A stretch of DNA of 64,000 bases, taken from NCBI GenBank assembly GCA_024509875.1, contig JAMPIV010017568.1:1-64000 (forward strand), written 5' to 3'. Positions within the stretch are counted from its first letter, which is position 1, and each line of letters opens with the position of its first letter. Source of the DNA: Oreohelix idahoensis (lineage: Eukaryota; Mollusca; Gastropoda; Stylommatophora; Oreohelicidae). Shown in pieces: positions 34,727-44,880 of this stretch. The translations under genes were made by a program, and so were the position numbers. The notes under the pieces are model-generated. The model had not been told where the DNA came from. It did no database searches and worked only from the letters and a program-made list of their open reading frames with translations.

Positions 34727-37139
34727 TGTGGTGAAGTGGGATGTTATAAATACTTATAGGGAACTTAGTGTACTGACTGAGATCAGCTGTGAAGGTATCT
34801 ATATCTATTAAGAGTAGTGTATTATAGATAACCTTACTTGCTACCACATATCTATATATCTCAGTCAGAATTATTCTGGAATAGTGTGATGCTACGTTAT
34901 GTGTCTAGGGTATGAGTATGGTGAAGTGTAAGTCACAACAACAGACAGATAAACAATTTAATTTAATCCACTACTCTTAACAACACTGTGACACTCACAT
35001 ACATATAACACTCTATGAGAATAGCTTAAAGAAGTCACTCGTAACGGTTCAAATAACAATATGTATTCATTACTGGCATGAATGAATATGTGTCCTGATT
35101 CAACTACAAGGGAACCAGGAATCACAATCAATTTAAATTACAAGTTATGTACAGAATGTATTTAATATGAATATTGTAGTGACATATATTATTACCAATG
35201 TTCTATGTGTGTCAATTGTGTAGTGGTAAAATGAGGTAATACTGGTTTTGTTTTGTTCAAGCTCTGTTGGTATTTGTCATCATGACTTCAATAGTTTGTC
35301 TTTAGGGATCATTATTGTAGATGTTCACAGTTCCTGATTTTAAGACAAGTAAATTCCCCTCTTAATGTTAATTTTTAAAAAAATCAGTTCAAGATGAGGG
35401 GACATAATGTTGAGCTCAGCTGGCCAACTCTGCTTATCTTTAGTGATGGCGGCAGGAAAGGACTCCTCTGCTCGAATTCTCCTCTGGGCTCAGGAGACAC
35501 CTCACTGATAGCTAAAAAGACCAAGGAGTATGCTGTCCGACTCTGGATTCAGCAAATCTCTGACCAGGTGCTGCTCACTACCATCAAGACCACTGTCCCT
35601 GAAATCAAGAAGGATGTACCTTCTACTTCATAACTAATTTATATTCTCTTTTACACTGATCACAATACAGCACAAACATTGCGTTCAGAGCGTTAGGCCA
35701 ACAGTCAGCTTCATTTGAAATACTTTATTCCAGTATTACCCTTCTTAATGGTTACTACGCCTCTGCACTTCCAGCATTATTTCTTTCTAGTCCATCATCC
35801 AGGTGTCAGTGTACTACTTGGCCATTCCATGCCGTTTTACTTCTCTCCGACACCCTCTGTTCAGGCTGGAGCATTATAGGCTTTACCTCACGTTTGCCAC
35901 TGAACTACACATATATATACAGGCATAAATCAACAATTCACATTCAATTTTTCATTAAAAGATACTGAATGGTTCAAGCTTACCACAATTTCATGGAAAT
36001 AAACACAGATACGTTGATTAGCAATGAATTCTGGCACAAACTGGCACAAATTCCGTTCTGCCTATGTTCCAGGCTTTTATTTTAGCAAAAATGTGAGCTG
36101 GCTTCAACGTACTGTCGCTTTATCAAGCTTATTTGAATTAGTGGTTTCGAACTAACGCTCCCAAGTGTGTATATCAGCGAGACTGGCCAATGAGCCACGT
36201 TTCGACAAGTGTTTGAAAAAAATGTTATCTTTTCCCGTCTCCCCCAACAACCAAGATAGTATTTATAGCCCGACCAATCGTGGTTAGGCTTTCATTTGTT
36301 GCGCTCCAATCAATTTGGAGTTTACATGGTAGGCTATTTATGTAACGTAAGGTTTTTTCAAACACGTTATAAAAAAAATTTTATGAGCAGAAATGATTTT
36401 ATGCTGTCAGGCACCCCCAATATTTTATTTTGGGTATAATTTATTAATTCCTGGACTATTTGCGTAACGTTTTACATATTATTTGTCAGCAAACCCTAAG
36501 GAACCCAAAAATACTAATTTAAAGGAGCTACGTGGCTGCGTTCAAAATATGCAATTTCTTCTATCTCCTGTTTAGAAGATGTGCTGTCTGGGTACTGTTA
36601 TGTGTTCAAACGTAAACCCATATAATGTTGTCTTTTCTAATAAGAGTCTGTTATGATTTATAAACCTAACTCTGGGAAAGGGTAGTGTATTTTATCACTG
36701 TCCGTCTGAAAAAAAATTAGTGCATGTAGACTTACACGCGTGATGGTAGTAATTGTGTATCGCGCGAAGCGGGTTTAGTGTTCGGCTTTCTGCCTCTCCC
36801 TTCTCTTTTTATCCCTTTAGTCCATCTGTTCGTTCGTTTTGGTAACGCAGTATAATTAATGTTAGGGTTAATTTAGGTCATTACGCAGTACGTCTCAATG
36901 CTTTTCCAAGAAATACAGCACACGTTTCATTGAAGAAGGCGGGTAATAATACAGTAAGCTTTACTATCAACGTGAAAGCGTTACAATTTGCAGACGAAGC
37001 AGAAAACAAGGGGGATTTCGAGTACATTCTTTGGGACAGCACTGTCATTTTACCATTGCTCTTCTCTTTATTAATTTTATTTGTTAGGCTTCATATTTAC
37101 CTAATAATTTATATATGTGGATTAGAATATTTCATGACA
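34727..37139 (-). repeat. 3' LTR of E11
   Basis: 2,413 bp. In plus-strand reading it starts TGTGGTGAAG and ends TTTCATGACA. It differs from the 5' copy at about 34,753 (C/T), 35,047 (G/T) and by one base in the A run at about 36,218. Confidence 0.93.
35394..35633 (+). other. 79-codon open frame inside E11 3' LTR, antisense
   Basis: Begins MRGHNVELSWPTLLIFSDGG and ends KKDVPSTS. It runs opposite to the element's own genes. The same frame is in the other LTR (42,033-42,272). A related but broken sequence lies in the older E1 LTR (about 6,986-7,200). I recognise no domain. It could be a captured fragment or a chance frame. Confidence 0.35.
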
Positions 37140-37150
37140 CTTCCCCTCTA
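37140..37150 (-). promoter_or_regulatory. polypurine tract of E11
   Basis: The minus strand reads TAGAGGGGAAG after a T run and directly before the 3' LTR. It is the primer for plus-strand DNA. Confidence 0.7.
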
Positions 37151-37206
37151 AAAACAGACATTATATGTCAGTCCTTTATTCTATATACACATAGAGAAAT
37201 TTATTA

Positions 37207-38644
37207 TTATTTCTGGGGTTTACGGTGATTCTCATCACACGGATGGCGGCTTAAAAAATCCGCTCCCAGATTTGTTTTTCCAGATATATATTCAATGCTA
37301 AAATTATATGGAGCCAGAAGCAAAGACCATCGGAGTAACCTAGAGTTCTCATGCTTAGCCTGTGCTAAAAAACGATAAAGGTTTGTGGTCAGTTTGCAAC
37401 TTAAATGCCTTCCCATATAGATAAATATTGAATTTCTTTATTGCCCATATTACTGCAAGACATTCTTTTTCGCTAGTTGAGTAGTTGATTTCAGCTTTAT
37501 TCAACTTTCTGCTAGCATATGCCACTGGGCTTAATTCCCCATCCAATGCATCTGATTTCTGTAGTAAAGTTGCACCTAGCCCAATATTACTTGCATCCGT
37601 CCTTACTATGAATTCTTGACTTAAGTCAGGTAATTTCAAAATGGGTTTACTTGTGAGCTTTTCCTTCAATTCTTGGTAAGTCATTTCACATTGTGGTGTC
37701 CATGTAATGCGATCTGGAAGTCCTTTACGTGTCAATTCCGTTAAAGGTGCACATATGGAATTAAAGTTTTTGATATACTTCTGGTAGAAACCACATAATG
37801 AGACAAAGGATCTCACGTCCTTCTTGGTTTGTGGTCTCGGGGCTTTCTGTAGTTTCTCTAAATTCTTTGGGTCAGGGGTCATGTTTCCCTGATAAACTGT
37901 GTGTCCCAAAAATTCCAATTCTTTACATCCAACGCAACATTTGGTTGGTCGGGCTGTTAAATTTGCCTCCCTAAGTCGATCAAACAGCATGTTCAGAGAG
38001 TCAATGTGTTCCTCAAATGTTTCTGTTGCTATAAGGATATCATCCATAAAATTTGTTATACAGGGATTATTCAGAGGATCCAATAATTTTCTCATCATTC
38101 TAGAGAAGACACTAGGCGCATTCTTCAATCCAAATGGCAATCTATTAAACTCATAGTGTCCTTCTGAGGTACTAAAAGCTAGGTATGGTCTAACCTCAGG
38201 TTTTACTGGAATCTGATAGTATCCTTTACTCAGATCCACTTTTGAGAAATATTTAGCTTTATTTAGTCTGGCAAACAGCTGATTTGTATCCGGCAATGGA
38301 TCCACCTGTCCTTCTGTAATAGCATTCAGTCTCCTGTAATCTATACAGAGTCTATGTTCTCCAGAGGGCTTCCTTAAAAGTACAACACCGGAACTATACG
38401 AAGACTCACTGTGCGAAATAATTCCTTCCTTCAATAGATAGTCTATCTCTTCCTTCAAAGCTTTTTCCTTAGCAAACGGAATCGAATATGGTTTCATACA
38501 GACAGGTGTGGAGTCTATGAGTTTCATATCATATTCCAATAGGTTTGTATGCCCTGGTCGGTCTGTTAACACCTCTGCATGATTATTTAGAACCTGTTGC
38601 ACTCTCTCTTTCTGAGTTTTCGTTAAATGTGTACTGATTTTCAC
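37207..38644 (-). pseudogene. E11 reverse transcriptase-RNase H
   Basis: Starts in frame after an in-frame TAG that separates it from the integrase C-terminal frame. Reverse transcriptase motifs in order: GIISHSESSYSSGVVLLRK, HRLCIDYRRLN, FSKVDLSKGYYQIPV, LPFGLKNAPSVFSRMM and catalytic FMDDILI. A connection region leads to RNase H with RTDASNIGLGATL, SEKECLAVIWAIK and LQTDHKPL. The frame shifts near 37,365 beside an A6 run (TGCTAAAAAACG, plus strand), and the RNase H end continues in the next frame to EYISGKTNLGADFLSRHP at 37,207. Apart from this shift and the TAG, the catalytic residues are present. It lies downstream of integrase parts, not upstream as in most Ty3/gypsy elements. Confidence 0.88.
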
Positions 38645-38656
38645 CTGTGCTGATGC

Positions 38657-39106
38657 CTAACAGGGGTGTAATGGATATTCAAATGATGAAAGTGGTTCCT
38701 TTTTCATCTCCATGGCGATGGACAAGGTCAACAAGTGTGTCTCTTCCTGATGTTCTCTTTCCAAATATTTCTTCAGGAGATTCACATGATAGATTTTTTC
38801 TTTCCCCTTCTTATCTATCTTATAATTTGTTCTAGACACCTTCTCTAGAACTGTATATGGACCCTGCCATCCAATTTGTAACTTATTCTGACTCCCAGGC
38901 AAAAGAAGCAGTACTTTCTCTCCCACAGCCAAATTTCTGTCTTTCGCCTTCCTGTTATAATAGGCAGCATGTTTCTTCCTGGCTTGTTTCAAATTTTCAT
39001 TGGCAAGTTTCCAGCCAGTTTTTAACCGAGTGGTCAGCTCATTCACATATTGGTATGAAGATGTAATGTTTTCCTCTGCCTTTTCATCAGTCCACGTTCT
39101 TAACAA
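38657..39106 (-). CDS. E11 integrase C-terminal (GPY) module
   Basis: About 149 codons beginning at a non-ATG codon, so it is probably part of a longer polyprotein. It shows the helical stretch TRLKTGWKLANENLKQARKK and then VGEKVLLLLPGSQNKLQIGW followed by QGPYTVLEK. This is the GPY/F module that follows the catalytic core in Ty3/gypsy and retroviral integrases. It ends with a TAG (38,657-38,659), after which the RT frame continues in phase. The preceding frame ends at 39,109 in another phase. The catalytic core that should precede it is missing. Confidence 0.75.
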   Translation of the reverse strand: MLRTWTDEKAEENITSSYQYVNELTTRLKTGWKLANENLKQARKKHAAYYNRKAKDRNLAVGEKVLLLLPGSQNKLQIGWQGPYTVLEKVSRTNYKIDKKGKEKIYHVNLLKKYLEREHQEETHLLTLSIAMEMKKEPLSSFEYPLHPC

Positions 39107-39108
39107 AG

Positions 39109-41175
39109 CTACATATGGACCTTTAATTGTGTGGACCTATTTGTCCATGCACCGGTATGGTCTCTTCCACTTGAAGCTTTATAGTGATGATTTTTCCTCC
39201 CAGAATTTTCATTCACAAAACGACCGCTACCAATTTTTCTTTTGGGGCTGTCTCCCCTCTTAAAATTCTTGATGAGATATTTCCTCTCTGCATCCTCTTC
39301 CTCCAGTTTGTTTAAGTCCGATTGAGGGATTTTCGGCTTATCCTGGGGTAAGACATCTTTTTGCACTCTCCGCATAGTGGCCATTGTAAAACAGTTAAGT
39401 GAAGCTTGTCCGTGAAAAGGGGCTTCCCATTCCATTTGGTCCACTTTATCAAATCTATTTTTCTTTTTATTATCAGGCCTGATTTTGCCCCGTGGCGTGT
39501 CCAGGTCCTGATCCATGTTCCCACTTGTGGGTGTTCCCTCATGTGCTATGCTACACCTTTCTACAAAGTTCTCAATGTCCCATCTTGCTTTGGGCCAATA
39601 ATAATTGTGAGCCACCTTTTGAATGATGGTACCTATTTTCTCATGGTCCCCATCTGGTTTCACATGTAGGCTCCTTATTAAGTCTGCCCTATATCTTTTT
39701 GGAAGAACCAGCTGTCCGTGACCATGGGATCTAGTTCCGGCCTTCCTATACATCAACTTGTTTTTCATGTAAAAATCTCCCTTGCCTGGAGTTGTATGAC
39801 AAGTTGACAATTTTCTGAAACAAGGCTTGAGTGTTTTATCTCCAGCCTGTGCCTTCCTCATCTCTTCTGGAGTGGTATCCAACATAATATCCTCCTCCTC
39901 CTGTCTTGAGGTCGACCTGACCTGAAGGGTTGCCATATACACAGGTTTCCTTCTGCAACGGTCAGTGTCATGATTGTCCATCTGACAATTCTTACACCAC
40001 CTTTTTCCTTGGTTGAAAGATTTTCTTTCATCATATTTCCTTTCATCGAATTGTGGGAATTTATTTTTATTGTCATACCGTGGCCTATCAAATTGGTGCT
40101 TACCTTTATTTTGATCCTTAGGATCAAATTTATTAAAGTTCTGTGGTGCCCTAAAGTTGTCCACCTGTTTCTTTTTATTACCTGTTACCTCTGCTTGAGC
40201 TGCTTGATACCTTTCAGCAACATTTAGCAACTCACCCAGCCTCTCTGCACCTTGTTCCATGAGAAACTTTCTCAGGTCTGGAGCCATGGACTCTCTTAGT
40301 TGCTCTATAAGGACCATTTCCTTAAGATCTTGGGTTTTCCCCAGAGAAGTCCATTTCTCCAAGTATGTCTCTATTCGTGCAGAGAACTGGTGATAGGTTT
40401 CACCTGACAGTAGTTTAGCATTCCTAAATTTTTTCCTGTAAAACTCTGCATTCTTTTCATACCTTAACAAAAGAGCCTGCTTTAGCATGTCATAATTTTC
40501 CTGATCACCTCTGCTCATTTTTGCAAAAACTTCATAAGCTGCCCCACGAAGTCCCTGAGATAACTTTAAGCTCCACCTTTCTCTCTCCAACCCATACGTG
40601 GTAGCTAATAGTTCGTACCTATTTATATAGCTCTCAATATCATCGTCTTTCTCAACAAAATGATCTAAATGAAAATTCATAGCTGAGATTGAGGCTCCTT
40701 GAGTAACCGTAGCATCAGAGGCAAAGGGACTGGCACCATTTTCAGGAGCATGGCCTTGAAACTCAAACTCCCTTAGTCGTAATTCATGTTCCCTTTGTAA
40801 TCTTTTCTCCTCCTTTTCTGCTTCCCTCTCTGCAGTCAATCTTCTTTCTTCTGCAGCTTGTCTTCTTTCCTCGGCTTCCCTTTCTGCAGCTAATTTCTTC
40901 TCTTCTGCTGCTAATCTTTTGTCTTCTCTTTCTGCTTCCAATTTCTTAGCCTCAGCCTCAATCTGCAACCTCTTAGTCTCAGCCTCAGCTTCAAATTGCA
41001 ACCTCTTAATTTCCCTTTCAGCCTCTAACCTTCTTTCGGCTTCAAACCTTCTTTCTTCGCGTTCAATAAATTTGTCACATTCCGTAGTAACATAGGCAAC
41101 CATAACTTGCCCATCTAATCCTAACTCTTTTGCAGTCTGAACCGCAGCAGATCGAAATTTGGCCAGGTCCGCCAT
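39109..41175 (-). CDS. E11 Gag plus integrase zinc domain and unknown segment
   Basis: 688 codons from MADLAKFRSAAVQTAKELG. Coiled coil at residues ~35-138, rich in Glu/Lys/Arg heptad-like repeats. Capsid-like domain ~165-325. CCHC knuckle CKNCQMDNHDTDRC at 394-407. The protease expected here (present in E1) is deleted, and the linker YMATLQVRST follows at ~413. Integrase zinc-binding region ~500-545: two His (504, 511) and first Cys (541) are present, but the second Cys is replaced (CSIA versus CEKC in E1). Residues 545-688 lack any DDE core. They contain APFHGQASLNCFTMATMRR, related to the same region of E1, followed by a basic, charged tail. This is the unexplained part. Confidence 0.85.
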   Translation of the reverse strand: MADLAKFRSAAVQTAKELGLDGQVMVAYVTTECDKFIEREERRFEAERRLEAEREIKRLQFEAEAETKRLQIEAEAKKLEAEREDKRLAAEEKKLAAEREAEERRQAAEERRLTAEREAEKEEKRLQREHELRLREFEFQGHAPENGASPFASDATVTQGASISAMNFHLDHFVEKDDDIESYINRYELLATTYGLERERWSLKLSQGLRGAAYEVFAKMSRGDQENYDMLKQALLLRYEKNAEFYRKKFRNAKLLSGETYHQFSARIETYLEKWTSLGKTQDLKEMVLIEQLRESMAPDLRKFLMEQGAERLGELLNVAERYQAAQAEVTGNKKKQVDNFRAPQNFNKFDPKDQNKGKHQFDRPRYDNKNKFPQFDERKYDERKSFNQGKRWCKNCQMDNHDTDRCRRKPVYMATLQVRSTSRQEEEDIMLDTTPEEMRKAQAGDKTLKPCFRKLSTCHTTPGKGDFYMKNKLMYRKAGTRSHGHGQLVLPKRYRADLIRSLHVKPDGDHEKIGTIIQKVAHNYYWPKARWDIENFVERCSIAHEGTPTSGNMDQDLDTPRGKIRPDNKKKNRFDKVDQMEWEAPFHGQASLNCFTMATMRRVQKDVLPQDKPKIPQSDLNKLEEEDAERKYLIKNFKRGDSPKRKIGSGRFVNENSGRKNHHYKASSGRDHTGAWTNRSTQLKVHM

Positions 41176-41342
41176 TGTCTATCAGGTAACTTAATACAAT
41201 GTCTAACCAACAATTCAATCTCTAATGGACAACACAGGCACCGTGAGCTCAACCTTATTTAATTCCACCCAAGGATACCTTTTAATTCTTATATTCCCTG
41301 AAGTGAATTATCCCCAATATTTTTAATAGTTAAAGATTCAAA

Positions 41343-41360
41343 ATCCCGGACGAGCCCCCA
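41343..41360 (-). promoter_or_regulatory. proline-tRNA-type primer binding site of E11
   Basis: The minus strand reads TGGGGGCTCGTCCGGGAT. This is identical to the well-known tRNA-Pro site of murine gammaretroviruses, and its complement has the form of a tRNA T-arm plus CCA end. Five bases (TATAT on the minus strand) separate it from the LTR. Confidence 0.85.
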
Positions 41361-41365
41361 ATATA

Positions 41366-43777
41366 TGTGGTGAAGTGGGATGTTATAAATATTTATAGGG
41401 AACTTAGTGTACTGACTGAGATCAGCTGTGAAGGTATCTATATCTATTAAGAGTAGTGTATTATAGATAACCTTACTTGCTACCACATATCTATATATCT
41501 CAGTCAGAATTATTCTGGAATAGTGTGATGCTACGTTATGTGTCTAGGGTATGAGTATGGTGAAGTGTAAGTCACAACAACAGACAGATAAACAATTTAA
41601 TTTAATCCACTACTCTTAACAACACTGTGACACTCACATACATATAACACTCTATGAGAATAGCTTAAAGAAGTCACTCGTAACGTTTCAAATAACAATA
41701 TGTATTCATTACTGGCATGAATGAATATGTGTCCTGATTCAACTACAAGGGAACCAGGAATCACAATCAATTTAAATTACAAGTTATGTACAGAATGTAT
41801 TTAATATGAATATTGTAGTGACATATATTATTACCAATGTTCTATGTGTGTCAATTGTGTAGTGGTAAAATGAGGTAATACTGGTTTTGTTTTGTTCAAG
41901 CTCTGTTGGTATTTGTCATCATGACTTCAATAGTTTGTCTTTAGGGATCATTATTGTAGATGTTCACAGTTCCTGATTTTAAGACAAGTAAATTCCCCTC
42001 TTAATGTTAATTTTTAAAAAAATCAGTTCAAGATGAGGGGACATAATGTTGAGCTCAGCTGGCCAACTCTGCTTATCTTTAGTGATGGCGGCAGGAAAGG
42101 ACTCCTCTGCTCGAATTCTCCTCTGGGCTCAGGAGACACCTCACTGATAGCTAAAAAGACCAAGGAGTATGCTGTCCGACTCTGGATTCAGCAAATCTCT
42201 GACCAGGTGCTGCTCACTACCATCAAGACCACTGTCCCTGAAATCAAGAAGGATGTACCTTCTACTTCATAACTAATTTATATTCTCTTTTACACTGATC
42301 ACAATACAGCACAAACATTGCGTTCAGAGCGTTAGGCCAACAGTCAGCTTCATTTGAAATACTTTATTCCAGTATTACCCTTCTTAATGGTTACTACGCC
42401 TCTGCACTTCCAGCATTATTTCTTTCTAGTCCATCATCCAGGTGTCAGTGTACTACTTGGCCATTCCATGCCGTTTTACTTCTCTCCGACACCCTCTGTT
42501 CAGGCTGGAGCATTATAGGCTTTACCTCACGTTTGCCACTGAACTACACATATATATACAGGCATAAATCAACAATTCACATTCAATTTTTCATTAAAAG
42601 ATACTGAATGGTTCAAGCTTACCACAATTTCATGGAAATAAACACAGATACGTTGATTAGCAATGAATTCTGGCACAAACTGGCACAAATTCCGTTCTGC
42701 CTATGTTCCAGGCTTTTATTTTAGCAAAAATGTGAGCTGGCTTCAACGTACTGTCGCTTTATCAAGCTTATTTGAATTAGTGGTTTCGAACTAACGCTCC
42801 CAAGTGTGTATATCAGCGAGACTGGCCAATGAGCCACGTTTCGACAAGTGTTTGAAAAAATGTTATCTTTTCCCGTCTCCCCCAACAACCAAGATAGTAT
42901 TTATAGCCCGACCAATCGTGGTTAGGCTTTCATTTGTTGCGCTCCAATCAATTTGGAGTTTACATGGTAGGCTATTTATGTAACGTAAGGTTTTTTCAAA
43001 CACGTTATAAAAAAAATTTTATGAGCAGAAATGATTTTATGCTGTCAGGCACCCCCAATATTTTATTTTGGGTATAATTTATTAATTCCTGGACTATTTG
43101 CGTAACGTTTTACATATTATTTGTCAGCAAACCCTAAGGAACCCAAAAATACTAATTTAAAGGAGCTACGTGGCTGCGTTCAAAATATGCAATTTCTTCT
43201 ATCTCCTGTTTAGAAGATGTGCTGTCTGGGTACTGTTATGTGTTCAAACGTAAACCCATATAATGTTGTCTTTTCTAATAAGAGTCTGTTATGATTTATA
43301 AACCTAACTCTGGGAAAGGGTAGTGTATTTTATCACTGTCCGTCTGAAAAAAAATTAGTGCATGTAGACTTACACGCGTGATGGTAGTAATTGTGTATCG
43401 CGCGAAGCGGGTTTAGTGTTCGGCTTTCTGCCTCTCCCTTCTCTTTTTATCCCTTTAGTCCATCTGTTCGTTCGTTTTGGTAACGCAGTATAATTAATGT
43501 TAGGGTTAATTTAGGTCATTACGCAGTACGTCTCAATGCTTTTCCAAGAAATACAGCACACGTTTCATTGAAGAAGGCGGGTAATAATACAGTAAGCTTT
43601 ACTATCAACGTGAAAGCGTTACAATTTGCAGACGAAGCAGAAAACAAGGGGGATTTCGAGTACATTCTTTGGGACAGCACTGTCATTTTACCATTGCTCT
43701 TCTCTTTATTAATTTTATTTGTTAGGCTTCATATTTACCTAATAATTTATATATGTGGATTAGAATATTTCATGACA
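41366..43777 (-). repeat. 5' LTR of E11
   Basis: 2,412 bp and almost identical to 34,727-37,139. It would carry the promoter for the minus-strand transcript. It also contains the 79-codon antisense frame at 42,033-42,272. Confidence 0.93.
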
Positions 43778-43782
43778 ATGAT

Positions 43783-43973
43783 ATAGTATTATTTAGATAC
43801 AATATTATTACAAAATATTGTCTATTAGTTGAACTTAGACATTAGAGTTCAGTACTATTGTGATTATTTATATTGAATATTTCTAAGTTGAGTAAGTATA
43901 ATAATTACTCTGAAGCTACTATTGACTATTTTAATCAGTAATTATCAATAATTACTTACAGATAAAAGTCAAA
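43783..43973 (+). other. E10 leader, part after nested E11
   Basis: AT-rich and untranslated. It includes a perfect 6-bp stem TGAACT/AGTTCA with a 10-base loop (43,830-43,851), reminiscent of the E7 leader hairpins. A TTACTTACAG acceptor-like site lies about 12 bases before the gag ATG at 43,974. Confidence 0.55.
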
Positions 43974-44855
43974 ATGCTTACTATAGACCATTTCGTTAAA
44001 ATTGGTCGGGAATATGGTTATAAATCTCAAGAACTTCGTCAGTTTGCTGAGGCAGAACTGGAAAAATATGAAAGAAAAGAAGCAGAACAAAAGGCTGCAT
44101 TAAAGAAAGAGGAAGAGGAACGTGAGATGAAGCAAATTGCCAAGGAAAATAGATTAAGAGAAATTGCTCAACAGGAAGAAGAGAATAAATTGAAACGAGA
44201 GGAAATTATTTTACAACAAGAAATGGAATTGGCGCGTATTAAATTGGAGACAGCAAAATTACAAGCACAAAGTGCTGATGCAAACCAGAATAATAACGCA
44301 CAAAATGGATCATCATCCAGCCAAACTAAACATTTCTACAACTTTAAATTACCCACTCTCAACTTGAACGTGGACGACCTTTCATCGTTCCTGTCACGTT
44401 TTGAACAGACTTGCAAAACAAACCATTTGCCTGAAGAGTCATGGGTACTCAAGTTAAATGAATTCTTGGTTGGAGAACCATTGACGGCTTCTCAAAACGC
44501 TGACCCATCAATAGCAAATAACTACGGTGCTATTAAGTCCTTGCTTTTACGAAGGTTTCACCTGGACGAGGAACACTGTAGGTTGAAATTTAAGGGAATT
44601 TTACCTGAATCTCCAAAAGATTTTGCAGGATTCATTGCGAATATACGCAATACATTTAATAGATGGGTTGAACTGGCAGAAGTCAACAAATCATACGACA
44701 AATTAGTTGATTTACTACTACGGGATAAGGTATTATCTTCGGTTAGCCAGCAATTTTTTGCATATTTGCAGGAGCGTAAACCAGGTACTATGGACGATTT
44801 AGAAAAAAATTTCTTTAAACTACTGTTCGGCACATCCGAATGCAACCATTTCTAA
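43974..44855 (+). CDS. E10 Gag
   Basis: 293 codons from MLTIDHFVKIGREYGYKSQE. Residues ~30-105 form a Glu/Lys-rich coiled coil and ~120-285 a capsid-like domain resembling that of E7 (for example LVDLLLRDKVLSSV and FAYLQERKPG). The frame is lost at an A7 run (44,803-44,809), after which the last ~17 residues are out of phase. Comparison with E7, where capsid runs on without a break, indicates one surplus base in that run. This may be a mutation, an assembly error or, less likely, programmed slippage. Gag forms the cytoplasmic particle that packages element RNA. Confidence 0.85.
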   Translation: MLTIDHFVKIGREYGYKSQELRQFAEAELEKYERKEAEQKAALKKEEEEREMKQIAKENRLREIAQQEEENKLKREEIILQQEMELARIKLETAKLQAQSADANQNNNAQNGSSSSQTKHFYNFKLPTLNLNVDDLSSFLSRFEQTCKTNHLPEESWVLKLNEFLVGEPLTASQNADPSIANNYGAIKSLLLRRFHLDEEHCRLKFKGILPESPKDFAGFIANIRNTFNRWVELAEVNKSYDKLVDLLLRDKVLSSVSQQFFAYLQERKPGTMDDLEKNFFKLLFGTSECNHF

Positions 44856-44880
44856 CTCCTCATTAAGAGAACCTCTACCT

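Larger units (their letters stand above)
34727..43777 (-). mobile_element. E11: complete young Ty3/gypsy element, integrase core missing
   Basis: Two LTRs (34,727-37,139, 2,413 bp; 41,366-43,777, 2,412 bp) differ by about three sites by eye. A perfect ATGAT duplication lies at 34,722-34,726 and 43,778-43,782. Reading the minus strand from the right: 5' LTR, proline-tRNA-type primer site, gag with CCHC knuckle, integrase zinc domain, unknown segment, integrase C-terminal GPY module, reverse transcriptase, RNase H, polypurine tract, 3' LTR. Protease and the integrase DDE core are absent. The near-identical LTRs show recent insertion, so the needed enzymes probably came from elsewhere. Confidence 0.92.
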
